Shown here piece after piece: positions 44,545 to 53,631 of a stretch of 64,000 bases of DNA. The position numbers and the translations under genes were made by a program. The stretch is from Oscillatoria nigro-viridis PCC 7112 (GTDB taxonomy: Bacteria > Cyanobacteriota > Cyanobacteriia > Cyanobacteriales > Microcoleaceae). Numbering within the stretch: the stretch's first letter is position 1; each line of letters starts with the position of its first letter. Location of the stretch: positions 124,001-188,000 of the forward strand of contig NC_019730.1 in NCBI RefSeq assembly GCF_000317475.1, given 5' to 3'. The notes below the pieces were generated by a model. It did not search any database, was not told the origin of the DNA, and worked only from the letters and a program-made list of their open reading frames with translations.

Positions 44545-44602
44545 CCTCCAAAATTCACAGATTCTGAACTTGCTCCGATTGTGTAATTGCAAACCTAAAC
44601 GT

Positions 44603-44992
44603 ATGCTGATCCAAAAACTAAACGACTGTGAAGAAATTATCGCTGGAGATGGAACTGTTCTGCGCGAACTGCTTCATCCTGACAAACAAGACATCAACTT
44701 GCGTTACAGTTTGGCGCATGCGATCTTGCCTGTTGGCAAAACTTCGATTCCCCATTCTCTAAAGACTTCTGAGGTTTATTACATCATTAGCGGTGTTGGA
44801 GAAATGTCGATCGACAGTGAAGTTTGTCGCGTTGAACCAGGCGATGCGGTTTACATTCCTCCAAATGCAATCCAGTTCCTTCACAACTATGGCGACGAAC
44901 CTATTGTTTTCGTTTGTCTAGTCGATCCAGCTTGGCGCAAAGAAGACGAAACGATTTATGCACCTGAAATTGAGGCCACCGGATCACTCTAA
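44603..44992 (+). CDS. Small cupin-domain protein
   Basis: 129 residues from ATG 44603; an upstream frame to 44570 has no support. Single cupin barrel: LPVGKTSIPHSLKTSEVYYI, SGVGEMSIDSEVCRVEPGDA then YIPPNAIQFLHN. Metal ligands His, Glu and a second His are present, with the first HxH motif reduced to one His. A ligand-binding or dioxygenase-type role is likely; the substrate is unknown. Confidence 0.88.
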   Translation: MLIQKLNDCEEIIAGDGTVLRELLHPDKQDINLRYSLAHAILPVGKTSIPHSLKTSEVYYIISGVGEMSIDSEVCRVEPGDAVYIPPNAIQFLHNYGDEPIVFVCLVDPAWRKEDETIYAPEIEATGSL

Positions 44993-45009
44993 TCCAATCG
45001 CTCAAAACT

Positions 45010-45601
45010 ATGAATTCACAAACAGCTCAAACCACCACTACTGCTGACGAGTCGGCAATCCGTGCTTTCCTTCACCAGATGATTGATGCTTGGAATCGAG
45101 GTAGCGGGGAAGGCTTTGCTGCCCCGTTTAGCGAAACTGCCGATTTCATCGCGTTCGAGGGAACGCATCTCAAGGGTCGAAAAGCGATCGCTGCATTTCA
45201 TCAGCAAGCGTTCGACACGGTTGTCAAAGGAACACGTTTGGAGGGTGAGGTGAATTTCGTCCACTTCCTGAATCCTCAACTTGCTCTCATGAACGGAGTT
45301 GTCAGGGTAATACTGCCCGGACAAACCAAAGCTTCACCGTCACGAGATTCGCTGCCGCTATATGTCGTAACGAAACACGACGAAGGTTAGACAGATCGAA
45401 GGGTTGCTCAATACCCGGAAGTTAAGGCTAGAACGGCAATTCTTCTTGGACGAGTTTGACTCGCTGAGTGCAGAGGCTCAACGTCAAGTAACCGACCTCG
45501 TTGCAGGTCTCAAGCAGCGTCATCAAGCAGATCAATCTCGAGTTTTTAATAATGATCGCTGGTTGATCAGATTTCTGCTGAGATTGGCGACGAAATTTTA
45601 G
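45010..45601 (+). pseudogene. SgcJ/EcaC-type protein, copy 2, frameshifted
   Basis: The first 120 or so codons (MNSQTAQTTTTADESAIRAF, APFSETADFIAFEGTHLKGR) match copy 1 at 29437 closely. A small lesion at about 45383-45395 then shifts the frame, and the family tail (QIEGLLNTRKLRLERQFFLD, DEFDSLSAEAQRQVTDLV) continues in another frame to 45601. The N-terminal NTF2-fold domain is nearly complete, so a shortened product might still fold. The short 5' flank is shared with copy 1 (CAAAACTATGAATTCACAAAC). Confidence 0.85.
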
Positions 45602-45724
45602 GGCCACCTGGAACTTTACCTTCCGCTGCTACACAAACGTAATGAATTCGTTGCAGATAGCAAAGGAGAAACTTTTAATGTCATTAGAACAGAATATTCA
45701 TCCCGCATTGCAAGGAGTCATCCA

Positions 45725-46450
45725 ATGTCAACCTTTGTCTTAGTTCACGGCTCGTGGCACGATGGTTCTGCTTGGAACGCGGTCATCCAACATCTAGAAG
45801 CGAAAGGTCATCAGGCTTTTGCTCCCACGATCGCGGGTCATGGTAAAGGCGTGAATAAAAACGTCAACCATGCTCAATGTACCCAGTCGATCGTCGATTA
45901 CATTGTTGAGAAAGACTTAACCGATATTGTCTTACTTGGACATAGCTTTGGTGGCAGCATTATTGCCAAAGTTGCTGAAGCAATCCGTGATCGCATTCGA
46001 CGGCTAATCTTTTTCAATGCCTTTGTCCTGAATGATGGTGAGAGCCTCAAAGACAACATCCCACCTGACACTCAAGCGTTACTCGACAATCTAGCGAGAG
46101 AATCGGACGATAATACGATAACGATGCCTTTTGAGATTTGGCGAGAAGTGTTTCTCAACGATGCTGACCTCAAACTGGCTCAATCCAGTTACACACAATT
46201 ATCCCCTGAACCGTATCAACCATTGATTGACAAGCTGGACTTGAAGCAGTTTTACTCGCTATCGATTCCTAAAAGTTACCTCTACTGTACAGAAGATACT
46301 TGCCTGCCCCAAGGCGAGTGGGGTTGGCATCCCAGGATGTCTAGCCGCTTGGGGCTATTTCGGCTCGTGCAAATGCCGGGTGGTCATGAGGTGATGTTTT
46401 CTAACCCAGTCGGTCTAGCCGAAAAGATTATTGTCGCAGGGCGCGACTAG
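45725..46450 (+). CDS. Alpha/beta hydrolase (methylketone/salicylate-esterase-like)
   Basis: 241 residues. MSTFVLVHGSWHDGSAWNAV opens a minimal alpha/beta hydrolase of the plant-MES/EstC type. The nucleophile lies in LLGHSFGGSII, an acid in the YLYCTEDTCLP region and the His in MPGGHEVMFSNPV. These enzymes cleave methyl esters or related small esters. A short frame with its own start at 45678 precedes it (MSLEQNIHPALQGVIQCQ) and may be a leader or remnant. Confidence 0.9.
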   Translation: MSTFVLVHGSWHDGSAWNAVIQHLEAKGHQAFAPTIAGHGKGVNKNVNHAQCTQSIVDYIVEKDLTDIVLLGHSFGGSIIAKVAEAIRDRIRRLIFFNAFVLNDGESLKDNIPPDTQALLDNLARESDDNTITMPFEIWREVFLNDADLKLAQSSYTQLSPEPYQPLIDKLDLKQFYSLSIPKSYLYCTEDTCLPQGEWGWHPRMSSRLGLFRLVQMPGGHEVMFSNPVGLAEKIIVAGRD

Positions 46451-46487
46451 CCGCGACAGTTCATCACAGGTATTTGAGAAATCATCG

Positions 46488-46535
46488 TAAGAATCTGAAA
46501 GCAATCAGGTACTTCGACTCACCACACTTTAGAGA
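46488..46535 (+). promoter_or_regulatory. Recurrent island motif, copy 5
   Basis: TAAGAATCTGAAAGCAATCA then GGTACTTCGACTCACCACACTTT, the most diverged copy. It starts 38 bases after the hydrolase stop and precedes a gene remnant and the RidA gene. Confidence 0.5.
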
Positions 46536-46547
46536 TGCCGAGTTCCA

Positions 46548-46646
46548 GTAGACAACCTAGAGGCTCCATTACGCTCAGTCACTCCGGAAGCGATCGAGCG
46601 AGTTTTGGCAGCGGCACCCAAGTATGGCATCGAATTCATCGCGTGA
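46548..46646 (+). pseudogene. Short 3' gene remnant (cupin-like C-terminus)
   Basis: The codons read LEAPLRSVTPEAIERVLAAA then PKYGIEFIA and a stop. The PEAIERVLAAAPKYGIE pattern resembles the C-terminal helix of stand-alone cupin or quercetinase-like proteins. Too short for certainty. Confidence 0.5.
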
Positions 46647-46705
46647 ATTAGATTACAAACCTCTTTTCTACATAATAAACACAACGTACTGAACAAAGGA
46701 ACACA

Positions 46706-47107
46706 ATGAAAAAGCCCGAGTTTTTTGTCACCCCCGGTTATGGGGAATATATGCTGAATAATTTGCATTACTCGCAAGCGGTAAAAATTGACAATCGCGT
46801 CGAGACATCCGGCCAAGGCGGCTGGGATGACAATCTGCAAATTCCCGAAGCGATCGCAGATGAGATTGCTCAGGCATTTCGGAACATAGAGCGAACCTTG
46901 GCAACTGCTGGTGCGAGTTGGGAGCATGTGGTTCACGTCAATTCTTACCATGTTGGCGGGTTTCCCCCAGAGGTTAATGATGTGATAGTCAGGCTATTTC
47001 GTCATTACATGCCCAACCACGCCCCAATTTGGACAGAGCTAGGAGTGGCGGCGCTTGGACTGCCAACGATGCGTGTTGAAATCCGCGTGACTGCAATTGT
47101 TCCGTGA
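46706..47107 (+). CDS. RidA family protein
   Basis: 133 residues with the YjgF/YER057c/UK114 fold: LHYSQAVKIDNRVETSGQGG, AFRNIERTLATAGASWEHVV, then MPNHAPIWTELGVAALGLPT and VEIRVTAIVP. The strongly conserved substrate-site Arg before the terminal strand (RVEIRVTA) is present. RidA proteins hydrolyse reactive enamines/imines released by PLP enzymes; relatives in this subgroup may act on other electrophiles. Position at the end of the island fits a damage-control role. AACAAAGGAAC precedes the ATG. Confidence 0.92.
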   Translation: MKKPEFFVTPGYGEYMLNNLHYSQAVKIDNRVETSGQGGWDDNLQIPEAIADEIAQAFRNIERTLATAGASWEHVVHVNSYHVGGFPPEVNDVIVRLFRHYMPNHAPIWTELGVAALGLPTMRVEIRVTAIVP

Positions 47108-47190
47108 ATTTTGCACAAGCGGCAACGGGGTGATTCGGCGACTACGCCCAGGAGAAGGACGCGCCCCTAATTTCAGATTTCACATCAGCC

Positions 47191-47334
47191 TCAATCATTT
47201 GGCCCAGTTTGCCCTTAGCAGCTTGGCAGGATACCTATGCAACGCTCTTGCTTTTTTCCCAAAGCACCTATGAAGCAGCAGCCAACTTAGGGCATTGGGA
47301 TCGAGTAGCCCTAGAGCGTTCCCCAACCGTGTAA
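47191..47334 (+). pseudogene. DUF5996 remnant with internal deletion
   Basis: The codons read IIWPSLPLAAWQDTYATLLL then FSQSTYEAAANLGHWDRV and a stop at 47332-47334. The first half matches the N-terminus and the second the C-terminus of the DUF5996 gene at 10769-11716, so roughly 250 internal codons have been deleted in frame. Confidence 0.85.
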
Positions 47335-48357
47335 GGCTAACAAATTGCAAACTGCTGAAGCGGATGGACTAGCGACCTTGATACAAAGTCTGAAGCGATC
47401 TGCTGTCACTTAGAGATACTAAATGGATAGTGGATAACCAAACAACCATTTTTGCAAACGGCAGTTATACAACACGGTAAGCAGACAAGGAGCATACCCA
47501 AAAATGGTTAAAGGTAGGTTAGAAGCATTCAGTGATGGGGTAATTGCTATTATTATCACCATTATGGTGCTGGAGTTAAAAACACCTCATGAGTCAGATT
47601 TAGCTGCACTACGTCCGCTGATTCCAACCTTTCTAAGCTATGTGTTGAGTTTCGTGCATGTTGGTATCTAAGTAGGTAGGCGGGAAAAAACCAATCTATG
47701 TAACAAAATATTAAGTTACCTAATTGGAGTTAAACTTAAGACGTTGCGTAGTGTAACTTCCCCTTTGTCCTCTAACTTCTACTCCATGAATTACGGCATA
47801 GGCTAGTTCTAATTCATCATCAAACATTTGTCCTGCTAACTCATCTTTCTTAATGTGTTGCCACTCCAATTCAATGGGGTTCATTTCCGAACAATACTTG
47901 GGCAAAAAGAAGATATATAAACCTTGCTTTTCCCAATGCGGCCATAACTCTTGGACTTCTTTGCATCGGTGTATTGGGCCATTGTCTTGTACGATTACTC
48001 TCGGTCGTCCAATTTCAGCAGCTTCCTGGGCTTCTCGTTCCATCATTTTGATATAAGCTTTTCGATCGACACCCCCAATTACTAAACCGTAGACAAAACT
48101 TATGTCAGGTTGAAGAAGTCCGATAATACTTAGTCTACGACCACGCCGCGAAAGTTTGTTCTAACCGTTTTTGCTCACCTATTGGGTAATAAGTATAACC
48201 TGGTTCACTCCACATACAAAACCCTGATTCATCTAGATACTTTAAGTCAATTCCTCCCGCCTCTGCCTCTAATTGCAACATATCTAAGTCAGATTGCTTC
48301 GTTTCTTGTACTATCGGGTCTTGTTTTTGTTTGTGACTTTTTCTCGCTCGTTTCCAA

Positions 48358-50606
48358 CCCACATTCCGCACCCTCAACTGGCACACACGCAGTTGGGGTG
48401 CCCCGTCCGAGTCGATCAGTCGGCTCTAGATGAGTAGAAATACTCTCGCCTGCCGTGTCAGGTGATCGAGCAAGCGATCGATTCAGTTGGAAAATGTACG
48501 AGCGTGTAAATTAACAACAAAAACCAATTATCCCCCGTGCGACGCGGAGGATAAAAATAGTCTAAACTCAAGTAGCAAACAATTCGCTCGATCGAATGAA
48601 ACCCGTGCATCAAGCAACTGAACTCGCCGTCTCTAACCTCGACCATCTTGGTTTAATAGCAGGTCTAGTTGATGAAATAGAAATTGTCCAAAAAATCAAT
48701 GAGTTAGTAGGGGAACAACCGGGTGAGATTGTCAGTCCAGGTCTAGCAGTCAAAGCAATGATTATCAATGGGTTAGGGCTTGTTTCCGCTCCATTATACT
48801 TATTTCCTAAATTTTTTGAAGGCAAAGCGCTCGAACATTTAATGGGTGAAGGTATTCAAGCATCACACCTGAATGAATACCGTTTAGGTAGAGTATTAGA
48901 CAAGCTATATTTAGCAGGCAGCAGCCAAATATTTACAACTATTGCCGCTTCAGCAGCTCAAAAATTTGAGCTCGATACAGAGACATCCCATTTAGATTCA
49001 ACTTCCTTTCACCTGCATGGCAAATACGAATCCGAGCTACCATCTGTATCTGTTATCGAGCCAGAAACGGCGCTAGATAGCGAAGATAGCGAAGATAGCG
49101 AGTCAACTAAACCCGTGTCATCTGCCGTGCCAATTAAGATTACCTACGGCTACTCCCGCGATCGCAGACCCGACTTAAAACAATTCATTTTAGATTTAAT
49201 TTGTAGTAGCGATGGAGATGTACCGCTATTTTTACGGGTGGGTTCGGGAAATGAATCAGATCGAGCCATATTCGCATCAATTTGTCAGGAGTTTAAACAA
49301 CAGTTAAACCTTGACAGTTTAATGGTTGCAGATAGTGCATTATATTCAGCTCCTAACTTAGAAATGTTAACCAATTTAAGATGGTTAACCCGCGTACCGT
49401 TGAGTATCAAGCAAGCGCAGCAACTGGTATCTCAGTTAAATGAAGCAGAATTTACCCCCAGTTCTGTGAGTGGATATAGCTGGTCAGAACACAAAAGTAA
49501 TTATGGTGGAATTGAACAAAGATGGCTAGTAGTAGAGAGCAGTTTGCGACGCGATTCAGACCGACAAAAACTCGAAAAAAAACTCAAAAAAGCCCAGGCT
49601 GAAGCTGAGAATAAACTGCAAGAACTCTCAAAAATTGAATTTGCTTGTGCCGCCGACGCTGCCGCCGCAGCTCATCGCTTATCCAAACAACTAAAATTTT
49701 ACAATATCACCCAAGTTAGTAGCAAAGAAATTACAGTAAAGACTAATACTAACGATCCAAATGCTCGCGAGAAATCCAGCTCGAAACAGAGATTTAAAGT
49801 TCAAGCAAAACTGGAACCAGATACAGGTGCGATCGCCAAAGAAACCAAAGCCTGTGGCAGGTTTATTCTCGCCACTAATGTGCTGGAAACTCAGCAATTA
49901 GAGCCTGACGATATGATTGTGAAATACAAAGAACAGCAGTCAGCAGAAAGAGGGTTTGGGTTCTTGAAAGATCCGCTGTTTTTTACGGACAGTGTATTTC
50001 TCAAGTCGCCGGAAAGAATCGAAGCTTTGGCATTGGTAATGGGTTTGTGTTTGTTAGTCTATACTTTAGGTCAAAGGTTACTGCGTCACAGTTTGCAACG
50101 CACTAATTCCCAATTGAAAAATCAGTTGGGCAAACAAACTAATCGACCGACGCTCCGTTGGATTTGCCAGATATTTCAATCAATTCATCTGGTGAGCCTA
50201 CAAGGGATTCAACAAATTTCTAATTTAACAGCCGAGCGAATGGCTATATTGAACTTGCTGCCGCTCTCCTGTAAGTCTTATTATTTATTAATCTGAGATC
50301 GAGCAGTTTGTTTGATGAGCAAAACTGACAGAAATTTCATAAATATTTGATTCAGTAGTGATGTGTAATTATCAGGCTGCTGGAAATATCTGCTGTCGAT
50401 TAATAGTTAATTATGACGGATGAAGGTGTTGTTAGATATCGAGAATCTAGGATTTGCCCGAAAGCAGTTAATTTTCAACTTGCCCCAACAGGTCGATGCG
50501 ATTGTGACCCAACAGGTCGCGGGTATTTTTGATTATTATCTCGGACGAGAGACTCGGACGGAGCACCCCAACTGCGTGTGTGCCAGTTGAGGGTGCGGAA
50601 TGTGGG
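48358..50606 (+). mobile_element. IS1634 family insertion sequence
   Basis: 2249 bp with long terminal inverted repeats (about 55 bp), starting CCCACATTCCGCACCCTCAA at 48358 and the complement of 50606. A 6-bp target duplication TTCCAA lies at 48352-48357 and 50607-50612. It is nested in the IS630 transposase gene. Confidence 0.93.
48596..50296 (+). CDS. IS1634 family transposase
   Basis: 566 residues, apparently intact. The DUF4277-type N-terminus (VSNLDHLGLIAGLVDEIEIV, ASHLNEYRLGRVLDKLYLAG) is followed by a DDE core: Asp in SHLDSTSFHLHG, Asp in SLMVADSALYSAPN, and the Glu region IVKYKEQQSAERGFGFLKDP. Full length for this family, with intact terminal repeats and clean target duplication, so it is the best candidate for a still-active element in the window. 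Confidence 0.94.
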   Translation: MKPVHQATELAVSNLDHLGLIAGLVDEIEIVQKINELVGEQPGEIVSPGLAVKAMIINGLGLVSAPLYLFPKFFEGKALEHLMGEGIQASHLNEYRLGRVLDKLYLAGSSQIFTTIAASAAQKFELDTETSHLDSTSFHLHGKYESELPSVSVIEPETALDSEDSEDSESTKPVSSAVPIKITYGYSRDRRPDLKQFILDLICSSDGDVPLFLRVGSGNESDRAIFASICQEFKQQLNLDSLMVADSALYSAPNLEMLTNLRWLTRVPLSIKQAQQLVSQLNEAEFTPSSVSGYSWSEHKSNYGGIEQRWLVVESSLRRDSDRQKLEKKLKKAQAEAENKLQELSKIEFACAADAAAAAHRLSKQLKFYNITQVSSKEITVKTNTNDPNAREKSSSKQRFKVQAKLEPDTGAIAKETKACGRFILATNVLETQQLEPDDMIVKYKEQQSAERGFGFLKDPLFFTDSVFLKSPERIEALALVMGLCLLVYTLGQRLLRHSLQRTNSQLKNQLGKQTNRPTLRWICQIFQSIHLVSLQGIQQISNLTAERMAILNLLPLSCKSYYLLI

Positions 50607-51310
50607 TTCCAAATAAACCTTTTTTTTTAGTATCCGTCTTAATCGATCTGCACTTAGTTTAACAGAACGTTCTTTTTCTAATTTCTGGACTAATTGAAGA
50701 CTGTTATATGTACGTGATTCGTTTTTGAGGCATTCTTTTAAAAACTCTATATCTTCCTCTTTCCACGTTTGCTTTGCCCCTCGACCAGGCAACTCCCAAA
50801 GCCCTTCCATGCCTAGATTCGACCATTTATGTAAAACCTCTCTCACTGTTTGTGGAGTCCAGTTAAAATGAGCAGCTATTTTTTCAACCTACGGGCCATG
50901 TGCATTTAATCTAATTACTTCTGCTCTATCTTTGACTTTTTGTGGTACGGCAGCAGTTCTCAGTTTTAATAGAGTTTTGTCTTGCTCTTGAGTCAGGAAT
51001 ACCCTTAATCTAGCGCCCATATATTGAGTTACCTCAGTAGATATATTCTTTTTGTTTACTCATCTTAACATAGTTTGGTTTTTTTGCGCCGACCTACTTA
51101 CTGGAACAATCACCATCACCTGTTTCAGGCAGTCCGACAAGTGAATGGTTCAACTTTGTGGGCAAACCTACATTTGTTGTTCTGGTTATCATTATTTCCC
51201 TTTGTCACCGCATGGATGGGTGAAAATCACTTTGCTGCGTTGCCTGTGGCGCTTTATGGTGTGGTTCTATTGCTGGCTGCGATCGCCTACTTCACTCCAT
51301 TCGTAACAAG

Positions 51311-52686
51311 TTAAGCTTGGATGGCAGTTGTCAAGGGGATTTGAGAAGATGCTTCAAAGAAAAAGCAGTCAGACCCTCGCTGTCGATCGGGAAAAGGTGC
51401 AACAATTAACTTAACATTGGGTTTTCGTTGAGCTTTAACAATATCTAAATCTCGATTTTCAGGCGCAGCGAAATACTCGATCGGGTCAGTTGCCGGTGCG
51501 TTGTTGGCGGGCCACATAAAAATGGTAAAGACCCCGGTAAATCATCTCTAACGAAATCGAATCTATTGGTAAAGATAGTCGATCGGCAACGGCATCACCT
51601 AAATCGACCAAAATTGCATAAAATATCCATGTTCCCCAAATTTGCAACTGAATCCCGTTGAGAGAACCCGTCCACAAATAGCTTAATCCCAACAGCCTTT
51701 TTACGGTATTAAAAGCCTCTTCAATCCTCCAGCGCCTGCGATATAAATCTGCCACGACGTAGGGTGGTAGCACTTGAGGATCTAGTACGCTTGTCAAATA
51801 AGAATGCCAGGTTTTACCCGAGCGAACTTCAATCAGACGCAAGGTAATAAATGGAGTTCTTGCTGTTCCCGAACCCAAGCGTACCAGACTATCTTTCAGG
51901 TCGTAACTTTTGGTAAATACTCGCTCTACTTGAATAGCCGATCCTTTTTTTAAACGAGTAATTAAATGGATATCTCGTTCAATTAATTTGAGCCAAAAGC
52001 TAAAATGGTAAAATCCTCTATCCAGTAAGAGTAAGGTTTTAGTTGGTACTAATTGCAGGATGTTTTCTTCAAGCTTAACATCAGAAGCTCGCTTGGTTTT
52101 CCTGAAACCAAATATCAACCGGGAGCCTGGTCATTAAATCTATAACTGTTGCCATTTTCCCTGCCAACTGCCCTTTAGGTAGATATTCCAGGCTTTTGAG
52201 CTTGCAAAACAATGCTTCGAGGGTTGAACTATCTACTATCCAAATTCTCGAAAATTTGGTCAAGGCAAATTGAATGCTTTCTGGTAGGGGTCGTTGTTTT
52301 CTCTGGTACCAAGCAGTTCTTAAACTTGGCAATAAGTTTTTAAAGACTCCCTCAAATAATGTGGCGGGAAAACTTAGAAACCTTTGAGACATAGCTTGTT
52401 GACTGACTGTCGTAGGTCGGCACCATAAAAAACCTTCTCTTGCCAGCATTCTTGTGAGCTCTGTTACTCCCGCTACATCTCGCCATAGCAGGGTTAATAC
52501 CGCTGCTACCATCAACGGTAGGTTAAGAATTCTCCCTCGTAAACCTAGTTGGCGGTAGTAATTTTCTTGTGAGGTAATCGCCGGTGTTAGTAACGCCGAT
52601 AGTTGTGAGGCAATCTCCTCGTCCTCCACCATCGGTTTTGTAGTTTTTTTGGCGTGGTCACGGTTGGTTTTCTGACTTTTAGCCAT
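51311..52686 (-). pseudogene. IS4 family transposase, frameshifted
   Basis: Three frames must be joined. From 52686: MAKSQKTNRDHAKKTTKPMV, ILNLPLMVAAVLTLLWRDVA and FSRIWIVDSSTLEALFCKLK to about 52090. Then TKTLLLLDRGFYHFSFWLKL and the YREK-type signature DLYRRRWRIEEAFNTVKRLL to about 51490. Finally the family tail ATDPIEYFAAPENRDLDIVK to 51311. The first junction lies at overlapping frames near 52090-52118. The left end of the element truncates the TMEM175 gene. Terminal repeats were not identified. Confidence 0.87.
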
Positions 52687-52799
52687 ATTTACTGACCTAC
52701 ACAATCGCTCAATTATTTGTCAATTATATCCTTCGATCGTACCAACGCTCGCCATCGATCTCGCTCGCGGCAACGCTGCCATGTACTTGTGGTGCAACC

Positions 52800-52872
52800 C
52801 GGGATCGATCGCCCGCCATTACTATCGATCGCCCCCCATGATTATCGATCGCCCGCCATGATTATCGATCGT
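52800..52872. repeat. Short tandem repeats around CGATCG
   Basis: Units of about 20 bp of the form TATCGATCGCCCGCCATGAT are repeated three to four times with small changes. Unit length, absence of unique spacers and the shared CGATCG core make it a minisatellite, not a CRISPR array. Confidence 0.75.
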
Positions 52873-52903
52873 GATGCAACGCCACTCGATCGCACAACTT
52901 ATT

Positions 52904-52984
52904 AATAATGATAATCGTGCTCTGGTGAGAGAGTCCGCCACAGGCGGACTCTCTCACCCTTTCCCCTATTTGATTATCATTATT
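52904..52984. repeat. Double-nested palindrome
   Basis: Outer arms AATAATGATAATC (52904-52916) and GATTATCATTATT (52972-52984) are exact complements. Inside, GTGAGAGAGTCCGCC (52925-52939) and GGCGGACTCTCTCAC (52943-52957) form a perfect 15-bp stem with a 3-base loop. No T-tract follows the inner hairpin. The rest of 52687-53272 contains only this, the CGATCG repeats and a tiny open frame. Confidence 0.85.
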
Positions 52985-53088
52985 ATTCCCTAATATTTCT
53001 ATCTTAAGAGGTATTGACAAAATCTACCCCCTTCTAACTTGTTAGCAATGCACAGGAATAGATTATCGCTGAGCTTTATTTGCAAAAA

Positions 53089-53169
53089 ATGAAACGATTT
53101 ACCTTGTTTACTTTCCTGTATCTCGCGCTGGGAGTTTGTCTGACAGCGATCGCGCGGCGTAGGGCGTAA
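53089..53169 (+). other. Tiny open frame with signal-peptide-like sequence
   Basis: MKRFTLFTFLYLALGVCLTA then IARRRA and a stop. The first 20 residues look like a Sec or lipoprotein signal peptide. The frame ends in HIP1-like DNA (GCGATCGCGCGGCG). It may be the 5' stump of a truncated secreted-protein gene. Confidence 0.3.
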
Positions 53170-53631
53170 GTCCTGCTATAGAAAGTGCCATAAAACTTTT
53201 GCGCTAATTCTATCAACAGTCAAAACTTTTTGGCTCACCAACAAACCCATGCTATTGTTGTTTATCATGCACTCAACTTTTGTCGTAAGCAGGTGGTCGA
53301 TACTCGAATAATTCTTGCTCTGCCGCCGCAAATTTAGACCCATCCCTCCCAGAAGCAGGCCGAGCAAAGGACGCTTTGTTGCGAATCCCCTGGATATCTT
53401 CAGAAGAACGCTCAGACGATAGCACAAACTGAGTTCTCTGATAACGCAGATCGGCCAATTCAATTTTACCAGGTCGCCCTTCACAATAAGCTCGCTGGGC
53501 ACAGCGTTTAACTGCGATCGCAATTTCAGCACTCGTTGCTCCGGCATAATCAGATAGTAGCAAATACCACTGTCTGTCGCTCCAAAGATTCTCTTTTCCT
53601 TCCCTAAACTGCTCTGGGAAATACTTAGCTA

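Larger units (their letters stand above)
47720..51020 (-). pseudogene. IS630 transposase, split by IS1634 and carrying stops
   Basis: Read from 51020: MGARLRVFLTQEQDKTLLKL, then an in-frame stop near 50893, the helix-turn-helix region HFNWTPQTVREVLHKWSNLG and LSADRLRRILKKK, then the IS1634 insertion. After it come HKQKQDPIVQETKQSDLDML and KYLDESGFCMWSEPGYTYYP (first catalytic Asp), another frame change near 48130, then RVIVQDNGPIHRC and FLPKYCSEMNPIELEWQHIK (second Asp and final Glu). Confidence 0.85.
47671..51098 (-). mobile_element. IS630 family element in the TMEM175 gene, carrying an IS1634
   Basis: The ends are AGTAGGTAGGCGGGAAAAAA at 47671 and, on the other strand from 51098, AGTAGGTCGGCGCAAAAAAA; both continue with CCAA(T/A)CTATGTTAA-like bases. 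A TA duplication flanks it (47669-47670, 51099-51100), as expected for IS630/Tc1. Without the inner element it is about 1.17 kb. Confidence 0.9.
47504..51314 (+). pseudogene. TMEM175-type (DUF1211) potassium channel, disrupted by nested ISs
   Basis: Exon-like parts 47504-47670 and 51101-51314 join in frame when the IS630 and one TA are removed. The joined protein starts MVKGRLEAFSDGVIAIIITI, with the RxxxFSDGV signature of TMEM175 channels, and continues HVGIYWNNHHHLFQAVRQVN and FWLSLFPFVTAWMGENHFAA. The restored frame has 126 residues, shorter than the family's about 200, because a frame remnant ends at 51314 where the broken IS4 begins. Predicted role was K+ conduction in the inner membrane; the present gene cannot make it. 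Confidence 0.9.

Noticed and set aside
52800-52872. Possible CRISPR array
   Set aside because: The units are contiguous and imperfect with no unique spacers and no cas gene nearby; it is a tandem repeat around CGATCG.
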